This document shows, piece after piece, positions 19,533 to 27,530 of a DNA stretch of 52,720 nucleotides. The notes below the pieces were generated by a model. The model saw only the letters and a list, made by a program, of their open reading frames with translations. It had not been told where the DNA came from and made no database searches. Position 1 is the stretch's first letter. The number at the start of each line of letters is the position of its first letter. A program made the position numbers and the translations under genes. The stretch covers positions 1-52,720 of the forward strand of contig JABUFA010000025.1 of NCBI GenBank assembly GCA_013314755.1, in the 5' to 3' direction. The stretch is from Chthonomonadia bacterium. Lineage in GTDB: Bacteria; Armatimonadota; HRBIN16.

Positions 19533-21427
19533 CAGTGCTGGTGCCCTCCCTCAGCCTTTTCCAGCTTCATACCGCACTCGGGACAGTCGCCCGGTTTATC
19601 CGAACGCACCTCGGGGTGCATCGGGCAGGTATACACCGCCTTGTCCGCTGGCGTATCGGTATGCTCTTCGTGCTGGTGTGTATCGGATGGTGCAGGTTGG
19701 GTATGAGTTCCATGTTCCATGCCGGGCATTGAAGGCATCTCGCCCGAGGGTTGAGGCAGTTCCTTCGGTCCAGCGATGCCCCATTCCACCGGCGCCACCG
19801 GGTCGCCCTCCTTCAGGTACTCGTTGCCGCGCACGATAACCTCATCGCCCTCGCGCAGTCCTGAGCGCACCTCCACACGGCGCCCGTCGCTGTCGCCCAG
19901 CGTCACGTCCATCCGATGTGCCACCTGCTTGCCCCCTCGCTGTTTGGGAACCAGGTCCATTCCACATTTGGGGCACTTACCGGGTTTGTCGGATTGTACT
20001 TCGGGGTGCATCACGCAGGTGTAGATGGTTTTGCCCTGCTGTTGACCTGCCACTACCACCCACACGAACGGCTTGCCCTCCACGTCGCGCCGAATGGCGG
20101 AGAGAGGCACGGTGATGGCTTGCCTCGGTGTGCCTTTCGCTATCTCCATCACCACGTACTGCCCGGGAAGCAGCTCCCCGTGATGGTTGTTCACCACCGC
20201 CTCCACCGTGACCGTTCGGGTTTGAGGGTCCGCTGAGTAGAAGATGGAGGTCACCCGGGCATTTATCTTGAGGTTCGCATTGCCTGCGACCGTTACCGTG
20301 ACCGGGTTTCCTTCGCGAATGCCCTGCATGTCTGCTTCAGCGACGTTTGCCTGCAGGCGCAGACGGTCGATGGTGCGCAGTTTGAATAGCACCGTACCCG
20401 GCATCACCAGTGTGCCCGGGCTGACGAGACGCTCGGTAATCACACCCGACACAGGCGCGGTAATCTGCGTGTAACTGGTCACGATGGCTTCGGCGCGGCG
20501 CGAGGCTTCTGCCTGTTCCTGCATTGCCGTCGCGCGGCGAAGCTTTGCCTGCGCCGATTGCAGGGCAGAGGATGCCCGCCGGACACCCGCCTGCATCGCC
20601 TGTGCCTCGCGCTCCGCCTGAGCGAGCTGTGCCTCCGCTGCGCCAACCATTGCCTGCGTCTGCTTCACCCGGGCTTCCGCTTTGGCAAGGCGGATTCGCG
20701 CCTGGTTCAGCTCCGCAAGTGCTCTGGCGGCTTCGGCTTGCGTGCGCTGGCGCTCCTCCCTGGAGATAGCCCCTGCCTTCAGCAGGTTTTCGGCGCGGGC
20801 GTCTTCAGCCTGCCAGTATTCAGCGTTCGCCTGCGCGGCGGAGATGTCTGCCTGCACCTCCTCGCGTTCCGCACGTGCCATCTCCAGCTCCTGCCTGGCG
20901 GAGTCCAGCTCGCGGTGTGCGCGTTGGACCATCGCCTGTGCGGAATCGCGCTTGCTCTGCATCTCCTCCAGCTCGGCTCGCATTTGGTCGATTTCCCGAA
21001 GCACGGCTTCACGGTCATAGCGTGCCGCCGCGGCGCCTGCCTGCGCCTCCTGCAGACGGGCGGAACGCTCGCGCGTGTCCAGACGCGCCAGCAGCTGACC
21101 CTGCTGTACCCTGTCGCCCGGATACACCGGCATATCCACCACCCAGCCCTCCACACGTGCCACGATGTCGGTGTCGTTATACGCCACCACCGAGCCTGTG
21201 TAGGTGACGGTGGGCACGAACCGCTGGAGAGAGACCTTCTCGGTGGCAACGGGTGCTGCGCCCACCGGGGTGCCCGTCTGGCTCATGTCCATCGCCTGCG
21301 CTTCAATAACGGTCATCGCGCCGGGCGGTCGCTTTGTGCGTACGATGTAGCTGGTGCCTGCAAACAGCAGGGCAATAAACAGCAGGGTCAACCAGTGTGC
21401 CCGAATGAACTGCGCGAGCGTTCGCAT
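19532..21427 (-). CDS. RND adaptor (CusB/HlyD-like) with two heavy-metal-binding domains
   Basis: A 631-residue periplasmic membrane-fusion protein. It has an N-terminal anchor (LTLLFIALLFAGTSYIV), a barrel-sandwich half (DTDIVARVEGWVVDMPVYPG), a very long coiled-coil hairpin rich in Ala/Glu/Gln/Arg (about residues 110-300), the second lipoyl half and the beta-barrel/MP domains. Two CxMHPEV...CPxCGM domains, known to bind copper, zinc or similar metals, are present. One lies at about 467-494, inserted between the VWVV and VTLG strands of the MP domain. The other forms the C-terminus (about 598-631, ending HQH). In CusB-type adaptors such a domain is usually N-terminal. It is cotranscribed with the pump. 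Confidence 0.9.
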   Translation of the reverse strand: MRTLAQFIRAHWLTLLFIALLFAGTSYIVRTKRPPGAMTVIEAQAMDMSQTGTPVGAAPVATEKVSLQRFVPTVTYTGSVVAYNDTDIVARVEGWVVDMPVYPGDRVQQGQLLARLDTRERSARLQEAQAGAAAARYDREAVLREIDQMRAELEEMQSKRDSAQAMVQRAHRELDSARQELEMARAEREEVQADISAAQANAEYWQAEDARAENLLKAGAISREERQRTQAEAARALAELNQARIRLAKAEARVKQTQAMVGAAEAQLAQAEREAQAMQAGVRRASSALQSAQAKLRRATAMQEQAEASRRAEAIVTSYTQITAPVSGVITERLVSPGTLVMPGTVLFKLRTIDRLRLQANVAEADMQGIREGNPVTVTVAGNANLKINARVTSIFYSADPQTRTVTVEAVVNNHHGELLPGQYVVMEIAKGTPRQAITVPLSAIRRDVEGKPFVWVVVAGQQQGKTIYTCVMHPEVQSDKPGKCPKCGMDLVPKQRGGKQVAHRMDVTLGDSDGRRVEVRSGLREGDEVIVRGNEYLKEGDPVAPVEWGIAGPKELPQPSGEMPSMPGMEHGTHTQPAPSDTHQHEEHTDTPADKAVYTCPMHPEVRSDKPGDCPECGMKLEKAEGGHQH

Positions 21428-21440
21428 CGCATGTCACTCC

Positions 21441-21878
21441 TCAGTGAGAATGGGAATGGTTGTGTTCTTCGTGCTGGTTGCTGGTAGGCGTTTCCTCCTG
21501 CTTCGCGAACTTCGCCGGTTCTTTGTCGAACTGCGGCTTGCACTTTGCACAGCAGAAGTAGTACACCTTGCCCTGATACACGGAGGTCTGCGCTTTGCCC
21601 GGGTCCTTGACTACTTCTCCGGAGACCGGACAACGCACCATCTGCTTGGGCGCGTATTTGGCGGGGTTGCTCTTGAATTCGCCCACGCACTTCTTGCAAC
21701 AGAAGTAGATGGTGCGCCCCTCGTACTGCACGCTCGGTGCTTTCTTGAGGTCTTTGATTGCCTCACCGGAAACGGGACAGGTCAGCCCCTTCGGTGCGGC
21801 GGGCTTCTTCGGCTGCGCCACGACCGTTACGGCAAACAGCGCAACCATCACGAACAGAGCGATAGCAGTGGTTTTCAT
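21441..21878 (-). CDS. Periplasmic double-YHS-type metal-binding protein
   Basis: A 145-residue exported protein with a signal peptide (MKTTAIALFVMVALFAVTVVA-Q), two tandem cysteine modules and a His-rich tail (HEEHNHSHSH). Each module reads TCPVSGEAIKD...YFCCKKC or RCPVSGEVVKD...YFCCAKC, the YHS/TRASH-like pattern in which cysteines coordinate metal. The strong AAGGAGGA site fixes the start at 21878. It is first in the efflux operon, 13 bases before the adaptor, and probably acts as a periplasmic metal chaperone or buffer feeding the pump. Copper is the most likely ligand by analogy, but the sequence does not prove it. Confidence 0.85.
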   Translation of the reverse strand: MKTTAIALFVMVALFAVTVVAQPKKPAAPKGLTCPVSGEAIKDLKKAPSVQYEGRTIYFCCKKCVGEFKSNPAKYAPKQMVRCPVSGEVVKDPGKAQTSVYQGKVYYFCCAKCKPQFDKEPAKFAKQEETPTSNQHEEHNHSHSH

Positions 21879-21968
21879 GGGTTCCTCCTTATATTTGAAC
21901 TCGCCTGTTTTCTACTGGCTATAGTATTTTACGAACGGCGAGCGATAGCGTGTTCCCTCTATGCAAGC

Positions 21969-21997
21969 ATTTTACTACAGACAATAGAAAAATGCAA
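21969..21997 (-). promoter_or_regulatory. Sigma-70-type promoter of the metal-efflux operon
   Basis: On the minus strand TTGCAT and TAAAAT are 17 bases apart. They lie about 90 bases upstream of the YHS-protein start. I see no clear operator palindrome for a metal-responsive repressor in the leader. Confidence 0.5.
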
Positions 21998-22041
21998 CTG
22001 TGGTGGGACAATCGTTTTCCGACGGCGGCGATTCTGCCCTT

Positions 22042-22063
22042 GCGACTGAAAGTCGCAGGTTAC
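22042..22063 (+). repeat. Dispersed hairpin repeat, copy 4
   Basis: This reads GCGACT-GAA-AGTCGC followed by AGGTTAC. It has the same stem-loop and tail layout as the three copies near 2900-3100 with another compensated stem variant. It lies in the 284-base gap between the metal operon and the lipid kinase gene, which otherwise holds only the promoter and the palindromes next to it. Confidence 0.7.
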
Positions 22064-22070
22064 ACAGATA

Positions 22071-22142
22071 TGGAGTGCTGAAGCCGTGCTTCAGTGGTCT
22101 AAGGTCACAGGTGTAGATGCTGAAGCAAGCTTCAGCACTCCA
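22071..22142. repeat. GCTGAAGC palindromic repeats, copies 2 and 3
   Basis: TGGAGTGCTGAAGC-CGT-GCTTCAG (22071-22095) and GCTGAAGC-AA-GCTTCAGCACTCC (about 22119-22141) are two head-to-head copies of the element at 3031-3055. The TGGAGT/ACTCCA flank is kept on the outer side of each copy, so the pair itself forms a larger inverted repeat. Confidence 0.7.
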
Positions 22143-22162
22143 AAATGGATGTTCGGGTTGGA

Positions 22163-23062
22163 CTATTTGGCAGGCAGAATGACCTGTAACGCAGAGGGAT
22201 GTACGGTAAACTCAATGGGGGTAGTGCCCTGCACGTCGCCGTCCACGAGCACGGGCACAGGTGGATTGCTTTCTACCTGTATCCGCCGTGCCTTCAGCAT
22301 CACGAAGCAGGGATGCGTGATGTGTATTCCGGTGAAGACTCGGGGGAAGACGCGTACAAACTCCACTTTACTGACCGCTTTGACAATACACACGTCCAGC
22401 CATCCATCATCTATCTGTGCCATCGGGGCGATTCGCATTCCGCCGCCATACGATTGGCTGTTTGCCACCGTGCAGAGCATTGTTCGCTCCGAAATCACCT
22501 CATCGTCCACAGTGATGTGCATCTGCATCGGTTTGAAGGTCATCAGCGTTTGATAGACCGCGGCGACGTAGGCGGCGGTACCGTGCAGGAATCGGAAGCC
22601 CCTGTTGACCCGCTGTGCCACCGCCGCATCGAAACCACACCCTGCCACATTGATAAAGTATCTATCGCCCACGCGCCCGAGGTCAACCGGGTGCGCTTTG
22701 CCCGTGAAGAGATTATCCACCGCTACCGAGAGATTTTCGCTGATTCCCACGCAGCGGGCGAAGTCGTTGCCTGTGCCCAGCGGCAGGATGCCCAGTTTCG
22801 CAGGGGTGCCGACCAGTCCGTTAGCCACTTCGCCAAGCGTGCCATCGCCGCCCGCAGCGACCACTACCGGTATACCATCATGAGCAGCCTGACGTGCAAG
22901 GGTAGCGGCTTCGCCCTGCCTGGTGGTCTCCACTATCTGCCAGCTGCATCCGACCTGCAGCGCGACATAGTTTAGCAGATGGCACAGCGCAGCCTGCTGG
23001 CGGCGTGCCCGCCCTCTCCCTGCTGCCGGATTGAGGATAACCAGCATGTCGGTATACTTCAT
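22163..23062 (-). CDS. Diacylglycerol kinase-family lipid kinase (YegS/DgkB-like)
   Basis: A 299-residue cytosolic or membrane-associated lipid kinase. The N-terminal phosphate-binding segment VILNPAAGRGRARR (8-21), the family signature VVAAGGDGTLGEVANGL (about 67-83) and LPLGTGNDFAR (about 95-105) are all present, matching the DAGK catalytic domain used by YegS, DgkB and sphingosine kinases. The substrate is probably diacylglycerol or a related lipid recycled into phospholipid synthesis. The start at 23062 lacks a strong ribosome site. It is divergent from the MBL-fold gene and separated from the metal operon by repeats, so it is probably a single-gene unit. Confidence 0.9.
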   Translation of the reverse strand: MKYTDMLVILNPAAGRGRARRQQAALCHLLNYVALQVGCSWQIVETTRQGEAATLARQAAHDGIPVVVAAGGDGTLGEVANGLVGTPAKLGILPLGTGNDFARCVGISENLSVAVDNLFTGKAHPVDLGRVGDRYFINVAGCGFDAAVAQRVNRGFRFLHGTAAYVAAVYQTLMTFKPMQMHITVDDEVISERTMLCTVANSQSYGGGMRIAPMAQIDDGWLDVCIVKAVSKVEFVRVFPRVFTGIHITHPCFVMLKARRIQVESNPPVPVLVDGDVQGTTPIEFTVHPSALQVILPAK

Positions 23063-23186
23063 ATCGATAAATTACTGATGCGCACACAGGAACTCCTGCC
23101 CAGTACCGTCAAAACCGCAATATCTGCAGGAATACGTCTCCTGCGTGTTGAATCGGCGAAAAAACGGGAGTGAGGTTGAGCAGAGG

Positions 23187-23999
23187 CAGGTGAAAGTACT
23201 CTTCTTAGGCACAGCGGCGGCGGAGGGCGTGCCGGGGCTGTTCTGCGGTTGTGAAGTGTGTCGCATCGCGCGACAGCGCGGTGGCAAGAACCTGCGCACA
23301 CGCAGCTCCATCTTCATCGATAACACACTCAAAATCGACCTGCCACCGGATACCCTGCATCATGTGCTGAGTTACGGGCTGGACCTTTCCCGCCTGCAGC
23401 ATCTGCTGATTACCCACACCCACGAAGACCACCTTGCACTCCATGAGCTGGGCTATCTGGTGCCCGGCTTTGCGTATCGCGAGCAGCCCCTGACAGCATA
23501 CGGCAGTGAAGATTTCGCGCGCACGCTGGGCGAAATATCCGAGCAGATGCGCCAGTGGCTTCAGGTGAAGGTATTACAGCCCTTCGCGCCGTATGAGATA
23601 GACAATTATACGGTAATACCGGTGCTGGCTTACCATCGGGCAGATGAGCGGTGCTACAACTACATCGTTTCCGATGGAAGCAGGACCCTGCTGTACATGT
23701 GCGATACGGGCTGGTATCGCGAGGCGACGTGGCGCTACCTGGCGGGGGTGAGGCTGGACGCGGTGATAGCCGAATGCACCAAAGCCTTCTTGGAAGCGCC
23801 CTATGATACGCATCTGGGGCTGAGCGATGTGCTGAAGTTAAAAGAGCGTCTGCTGGCGATGGGCACAGCTCATGCCGACACGCGCTGGGCAGTGACCCAC
23901 TTTTCGCACAACGGCCGCCCCTTGCAGGAGGAGCTGGAAGCCTTCTGTCATCCGCACGGGATAGAAGTCGCGTATGATGGATGGGAGATGGCACTTTAG
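23187..23999 (+). CDS. Metallo-beta-lactamase-fold hydrolase, PhnP-like
   Basis: About 270 residues of a metal-dependent hydrolase. The metal motif THTHEDH (75-81) gives His76, His78, Asp80 and His81. FCGCEVC near the N-terminus (18-24) matches the structural-metal cysteines of PhnP-type phosphoribosyl 1,2-cyclic phosphodiesterases, and VTHFSHNG near the C-terminus carries further histidines. No phn genes are adjacent, so the substrate is open: a cyclic phosphodiester is the best guess. The GTG at 23187 (KVLFLGTAAAEG) is preferred because the family starts there. An in-frame TTG at 23145 would add 14 unlikely residues. Confidence 0.82.
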   Translation, partial: QVKVLFLGTAAAEGVPGLFCGCEVCRIARQRGGKNLRTRSSIFIDNTLKIDLPPDTLHHVLSYGLDLSRLQHLLITHTHEDHLALHELGYLVPGFAYREQPLTAYGSEDFARTLGEISEQMRQWLQVKVLQPFAPYEIDNYTVIPVLAYHRADERCYNYIVSDGSRTLLYMCDTGWYREATWRYLAGVRLDAVIAECTKAFLEAPYDTHLGLSDVLKLKERLLAMGTAHADTRWAVTHFSHNGRPLQEELEAFCHPHGIEVAYDGWEMAL

Positions 24000-24183
24000 A
24001 GGCGGCGAACACGTAAAAATATCTTGCCGATTTGCCGATGAGAAAGCAGGAGACTGGCGTGTCATGATGTAACGAAAAGAACAGTGTGTGCGTCTAAACA
24101 GCGCGCAAGCAGGAGAGGACGCCACAGAGGGTGAAAAAAGGAAAAAGGTGCGACCCTGTCGCATTTTATCAAGGGAGAAACCG

Positions 24184-24212
24184 TTGACAGCCCCCTGCAG
24201 ACCTGTTACAAT
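24184..24212 (+). promoter_or_regulatory. Strong sigma-70 promoter of the type IV pilus operon
   Basis: TTGACA and TACAAT are separated by exactly 17 bases, 30 bases before the pilM start. This is the best housekeeping-type promoter in the window. In the rest of the 243-base gap before it (24000-24183) I see no gene. Confidence 0.75.
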
Positions 24213-24242
24213 AGGGTCAACAGGGGAGGAGGAGATTCAGGA

Positions 24243-25571
24243 ATGGCACGTGCCCGAAAAGCGACTGGACCCGTTGTGGGGTTGGATGTAGGCACTACCC
24301 TGATGAAGGTGGCGGAGGTACGCCCCAGCAAAGAGGGTGTTCAGATTAGCGCGGTTGGCGTGGCTCCGACACCAGAGGGCGTTATTGACGAGAGCGGTTA
24401 TATCCAGGACCCGCAGGCTCTCGGTCAGGCGATACGGCAGCTGCTCACGCAGGCGGGCATCTCTACCAAGCAGGTAGTCACTTCTATCCCGGGGCAGAGT
24501 GCACTGGTAGTGCGCGTGATCGAGATGCCCAAGATGAGCCCGTCGGAGCTGGACAAATCGATGGCGTGGGAGGTGGAGCGTCACATCCCGTTCGCGGCGC
24601 AGGGGGATGTGGTAACGGACTACGCCGTGATCGAGCGTCCTGATGCCGACCCCAATGACCCCAACATGGAGGTTTTGCTGGCGGCTGCGCAGCAGGACGT
24701 GGTGGACGCCGTGGTGAAAGCGCTGTTCGCGGCGCAGCTGGATCCTGTAGCTATCGACGTGCAGGTGTTAGCCACCGCGCGCACGGTTATCGGTCTTCAG
24801 CCCGAAAAGTATCGCGACAAGACGGTGGTTCTGCTGAACATCGGCGCGACCGCCACCGATATGGGCGTGTTCTCGGGCGGTGTACTTCGCCTGCCTCGCA
24901 CCGTTCCCATCGCGGGTAACCACTTCACGCAGGCGATTGTGGACTCGCTGGCGTATCGCGTGGAGGGCACCGACCCTCGCGAGCGGTTTGCACACGCCGA
25001 AAAGCTGAAGCGAGAGTACGCCGCGGTGCTTCTGGAACGGCTCGGTCCGTCGGGGGCGGCTCCAACTTATGGCACCGAATTTGGTGCGCCGACAGGGCTG
25101 ATCGATTTCTCCCAGCCTTCCGCGCCGGGCATGGTGGATTTCTCGGCGGGCTATGAAGAGCCGACTTTCGACGTGGAAGAGGAGCAGCCGGGTACGCCCG
25201 AACAGCCCGCAGAGCCTGCACCTCCAGCACCTGTGGAGCAGGAGGAGACGGATCCCCTGCGCATCGAAGTATTTGATGCCATCGCGCCCGTTCTGGGAGA
25301 CTTTCTGGCAGAAGTGCGCCGTTCGCTGGAGTTCTACCGTGGGCGAGTGCAGGGTGCTCGTATCGATGAGATTGTGCTGTGCGGCGGCACGGCAAGGATG
25401 AAGAACCTGGATAAGTTCCTCTCGCAGGAACTGGGGATACCGGTCAGCACGGCTGACCCGCTGACCCACCAGGAGGCGCTGGTACGCCGGTACAGTATGC
25501 CCTATCTGCAGGAGGTGGCGCCGCTGATGACGGTAGCCATCGGCCTGGCAATCCGGGACATGATTGATTAG
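24243..25571 (+). CDS. pilM: Type IV pilus assembly protein PilM
   Basis: A 442-residue actin-like ATPase of the cytosolic side of the type IV pilus alignment complex, which binds the N-terminus of PilN. The nucleotide-binding start GPVVGLDVGTTLMKVAEV (9-26), KSMAWEVERHIPF, NIGATATDMGVFSGG and the C-terminal VLCGGTARMKNLDKFL are typical. It is longer than the usual ~350 residues because of a Pro/Glu/Ala-rich insert at about residues 270-345 (EEEQPGTPEQPAEPAPPAP). It is first of the operon, with pilN 21 bases downstream. Confidence 0.94.
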   Translation: MARARKATGPVVGLDVGTTLMKVAEVRPSKEGVQISAVGVAPTPEGVIDESGYIQDPQALGQAIRQLLTQAGISTKQVVTSIPGQSALVVRVIEMPKMSPSELDKSMAWEVERHIPFAAQGDVVTDYAVIERPDADPNDPNMEVLLAAAQQDVVDAVVKALFAAQLDPVAIDVQVLATARTVIGLQPEKYRDKTVVLLNIGATATDMGVFSGGVLRLPRTVPIAGNHFTQAIVDSLAYRVEGTDPRERFAHAEKLKREYAAVLLERLGPSGAAPTYGTEFGAPTGLIDFSQPSAPGMVDFSAGYEEPTFDVEEEQPGTPEQPAEPAPPAPVEQEETDPLRIEVFDAIAPVLGDFLAEVRRSLEFYRGRVQGARIDEIVLCGGTARMKNLDKFLSQELGIPVSTADPLTHQEALVRRYSMPYLQEVAPLMTVAIGLAIRDMID

Positions 25572-25592
25572 GCATCCGGAGGGGAGTAAACC

Positions 25593-26570
25593 ATGCTGAA
25601 ACTCAACCTGTTGCCACCCAATATTTACGAACCGCGCAAAAAACGGGCGTGGTTCGCCGTGTTTGTGGTGGTGTGGATTGCGCTGGCAGGGGGACTGATT
25701 GCCTGGCAGCTGAGCCTGGTGAACCTGAAGTCGCAAAAGGCAGAAGAGCTGCAGCAGCAGGAAGCCATTGTCCGACAGGTGGAACAGACGGAGCAGGAAG
25801 CGCAAAATACGAAGGCAATGGTCGCCCCGCTGCTGACCCGTGCGCAGCTCGCGGACGAGATCTTCCGCTATAACAGGCAATATCCGAAGCTGTATCGCGA
25901 GGTGCGTCGGTGGACCATTGATACCGTGCGCTATGGAAACATGGGCGTGGCGCAGGGCATGACCCTGCAGGCGCAAGCGGTAACTCGCGATCTGGACGAG
26001 ATGGCGCGCTATCTGCAGATTATGCTTCAGTGTCCTCTGTTCACCGGTGTCAGTATCTCCTGGAGCCCTGCTGGCGGCACCACAGCGGCCAGCACGGGTG
26101 GTGGCTTTGGTGCACCGACATCCCCCTACGGAGCGTACGGAGCACCGGGTGCTTATGGTGCACCGGCGGGATTGCCCGGTATGCCCGGAGCTGCCGGAAC
26201 GCTGGGGGGTAGAACCCAGCAGCAGAATCAGGGTATCGTATTCAGTGTGGTGGCTACCCTGCGTGAGCCGTTGATGAATCAGGTGCAGCAGCTGGTACAG
26301 CAGTTGATGGCTTCTCTGGGCGGCACCGGCATGACGGGAATGACCGGCATGGGCGGTATGGGCGCCGGCATGAGGCTACCCGGTGCGCCAATGATGGGTG
26401 CGCCGATGATGGGTGCACCCGGCATGGGTGGTCCCGGAATGCCCGGTCCGATGATGGGACCGCCGATGTCAGCTCCGCCGTCCGGTATGGGTGGCGGAAT
26501 GGCGGGACCGATGGGTGCTCCGGGTGGCGCAGGCGGACCTCTTGGCGGACGAGGCGCTGTAGCGGAATAA
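25593..26570 (+). CDS. pilN: Type IV pilus assembly protein PilN with Gly/Met/Pro-rich tail
   Basis: The first 40 residues are diagnostic: LKLNLLPPNIYEPRKKRAW, the INLLP-type motif that docks into PilM, then a membrane segment (FAVFVVVWIALAGGLIAW) and a periplasmic coiled coil. The rest carries the ferredoxin-like fold. The protein is 325 residues against the usual ~200. The extra length is low-complexity: GAYGAPGAYGAPAGLPGMPG around 180 and MGAPMMGAPGMGGPGMPGPM near the end. The same MGAP units occur in the next two proteins. The ribosome site GGAGGGGAG precedes the ATG at 25593. Confidence 0.9.
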   Translation: MLKLNLLPPNIYEPRKKRAWFAVFVVVWIALAGGLIAWQLSLVNLKSQKAEELQQQEAIVRQVEQTEQEAQNTKAMVAPLLTRAQLADEIFRYNRQYPKLYREVRRWTIDTVRYGNMGVAQGMTLQAQAVTRDLDEMARYLQIMLQCPLFTGVSISWSPAGGTTAASTGGGFGAPTSPYGAYGAPGAYGAPAGLPGMPGAAGTLGGRTQQQNQGIVFSVVATLREPLMNQVQQLVQQLMASLGGTGMTGMTGMGGMGAGMRLPGAPMMGAPMMGAPGMGGPGMPGPMMGPPMSAPPSGMGGGMAGPMGAPGGAGGPLGGRGAVAE

Positions 26571-26586
26571 AAGGAGGGGCGTCAGA

Positions 26587-27513
26587 ATGCTTTCGAAATT
26601 GACCTTGCAAAATGTCATCGTCATCGGGATTGTGGTGGCGGCGGTGATTGCGTCGGGCATCTTCTTCGTGCTGATTCGCCCCACGCAGGCTGAAATCAAG
26701 AACCTGGACACCCAGATAGAAGCCGCCAGCCAGCGCGCAGCGCAGCTGCCTCAGGCGAAGAAGCAGCTGGAAGATGCGAAAAAAGAGGTGGAACAGGCAC
26801 GCATCAAGTGGGCACGTTATGAACGCTCCAAGATGCCGAACATTGATATGACCGACCGCTTGAAGGCGGCGCTGGCGTACTGGAAGGAGCCAGAGCGAAC
26901 CGCCAAACTGCTGCAGGATTTTGTCTCCAAGTCGCAGGATGTTATCTTCCTGGGCGGTTTCGCGATTGGCATTCCTACCACCGACCCGAACCAGCTTCCC
27001 TGGCCGGTGTGGATTGTGCCGCTGGGAACCTTCCAGGTACAGGGAGACTTTGAGAGTATTCTGCGCCATGTGGAACGGTGGAACAACGCGCCTCGCCTGG
27101 TGCTGGTAGATGGTTTGCAGTTAAGCGGTGTCAGCCCGCAGCTTATCGGGCAGTATACGGCGACGCTGTTTATCCTGCCGCGTGCGAAGGACGACCGTCC
27201 AGGCGAGATGCTTCCCTCGGCGGGTGGTGCGCCCGGAATGGGTGGCATGGCGGGCATGGGCAGGTTTGGCGGTGGTATGCCCGGTCCGATGATGGGTGCG
27301 CCGATGATGGGTGCTCCAACGATGGGTGCGCCGATGATGGGTGCTCCGACAATGGGTGCACCAAGAGTGCCGGGTGTTCCGACGATGGGTGCGCCGATGA
27401 TGCCCGGTGCGCCGATGGGTGGCTCGCGTCCTCCTATGGGTGGAGCGGGCGCTGGAGTAACGGGGCCGGCGCTTGGCGGTGGCGCAGGTGTGCCCGGAGT
27501 AGAGGAATACTAA
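26587..27513 (+). CDS. pilO: Type IV pilus assembly protein PilO with MGAP-repeat tail
   Basis: A 308-residue inner-membrane protein with one N-terminal helix (VIVIGIVVAAVIASGIFFVL), a coiled coil (TQAEIKNLDTQIEAASQRAA to EQARIKWARYE) and a periplasmic ferredoxin-like domain, the usual PilO plan for pairing with PilN. From about residue 235 the tail consists of tandem MGAPMMGAPTMGAP units encoded by 12-15-base repeats (27290-27420). The gene starts 16 bases after pilN with AAGGAGGGG upstream. Assignment rests on position, size and topology, since PilO sequence is poorly conserved. Confidence 0.85.
   Translation: MLSKLTLQNVIVIGIVVAAVIASGIFFVLIRPTQAEIKNLDTQIEAASQRAAQLPQAKKQLEDAKKEVEQARIKWARYERSKMPNIDMTDRLKAALAYWKEPERTAKLLQDFVSKSQDVIFLGGFAIGIPTTDPNQLPWPVWIVPLGTFQVQGDFESILRHVERWNNAPRLVLVDGLQLSGVSPQLIGQYTATLFILPRAKDDRPGEMLPSAGGAPGMGGMAGMGRFGGGMPGPMMGAPMMGAPTMGAPMMGAPTMGAPRVPGVPTMGAPMMPGAPMGGSRPPMGGAGAGVTGPALGGGAGVPGVEEY
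27290..27420 (+). repeat. Tandem repeats coding for MGAP units in pilO
   Basis: Degenerate tandem units of ATGATGGGTGCGCCG and ACGATGGGTGCTCC type are repeated about eight times in the reading frame of pilO. Shorter runs of the same units occur in pilN (26389-26465) and in the next gene (27742-27810). Confidence 0.8.
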
Positions 27514-27530
27514 AGGAGGCTGGAGAGGCG

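Noticed and set aside
27078-27530. Upstream extension of the PilP-like frame
   Set aside because: The Cys/Trp/Asp-rich stretch is an out-of-frame image of the pilO repeats. The true start is at 27531 with a strong ribosome site.
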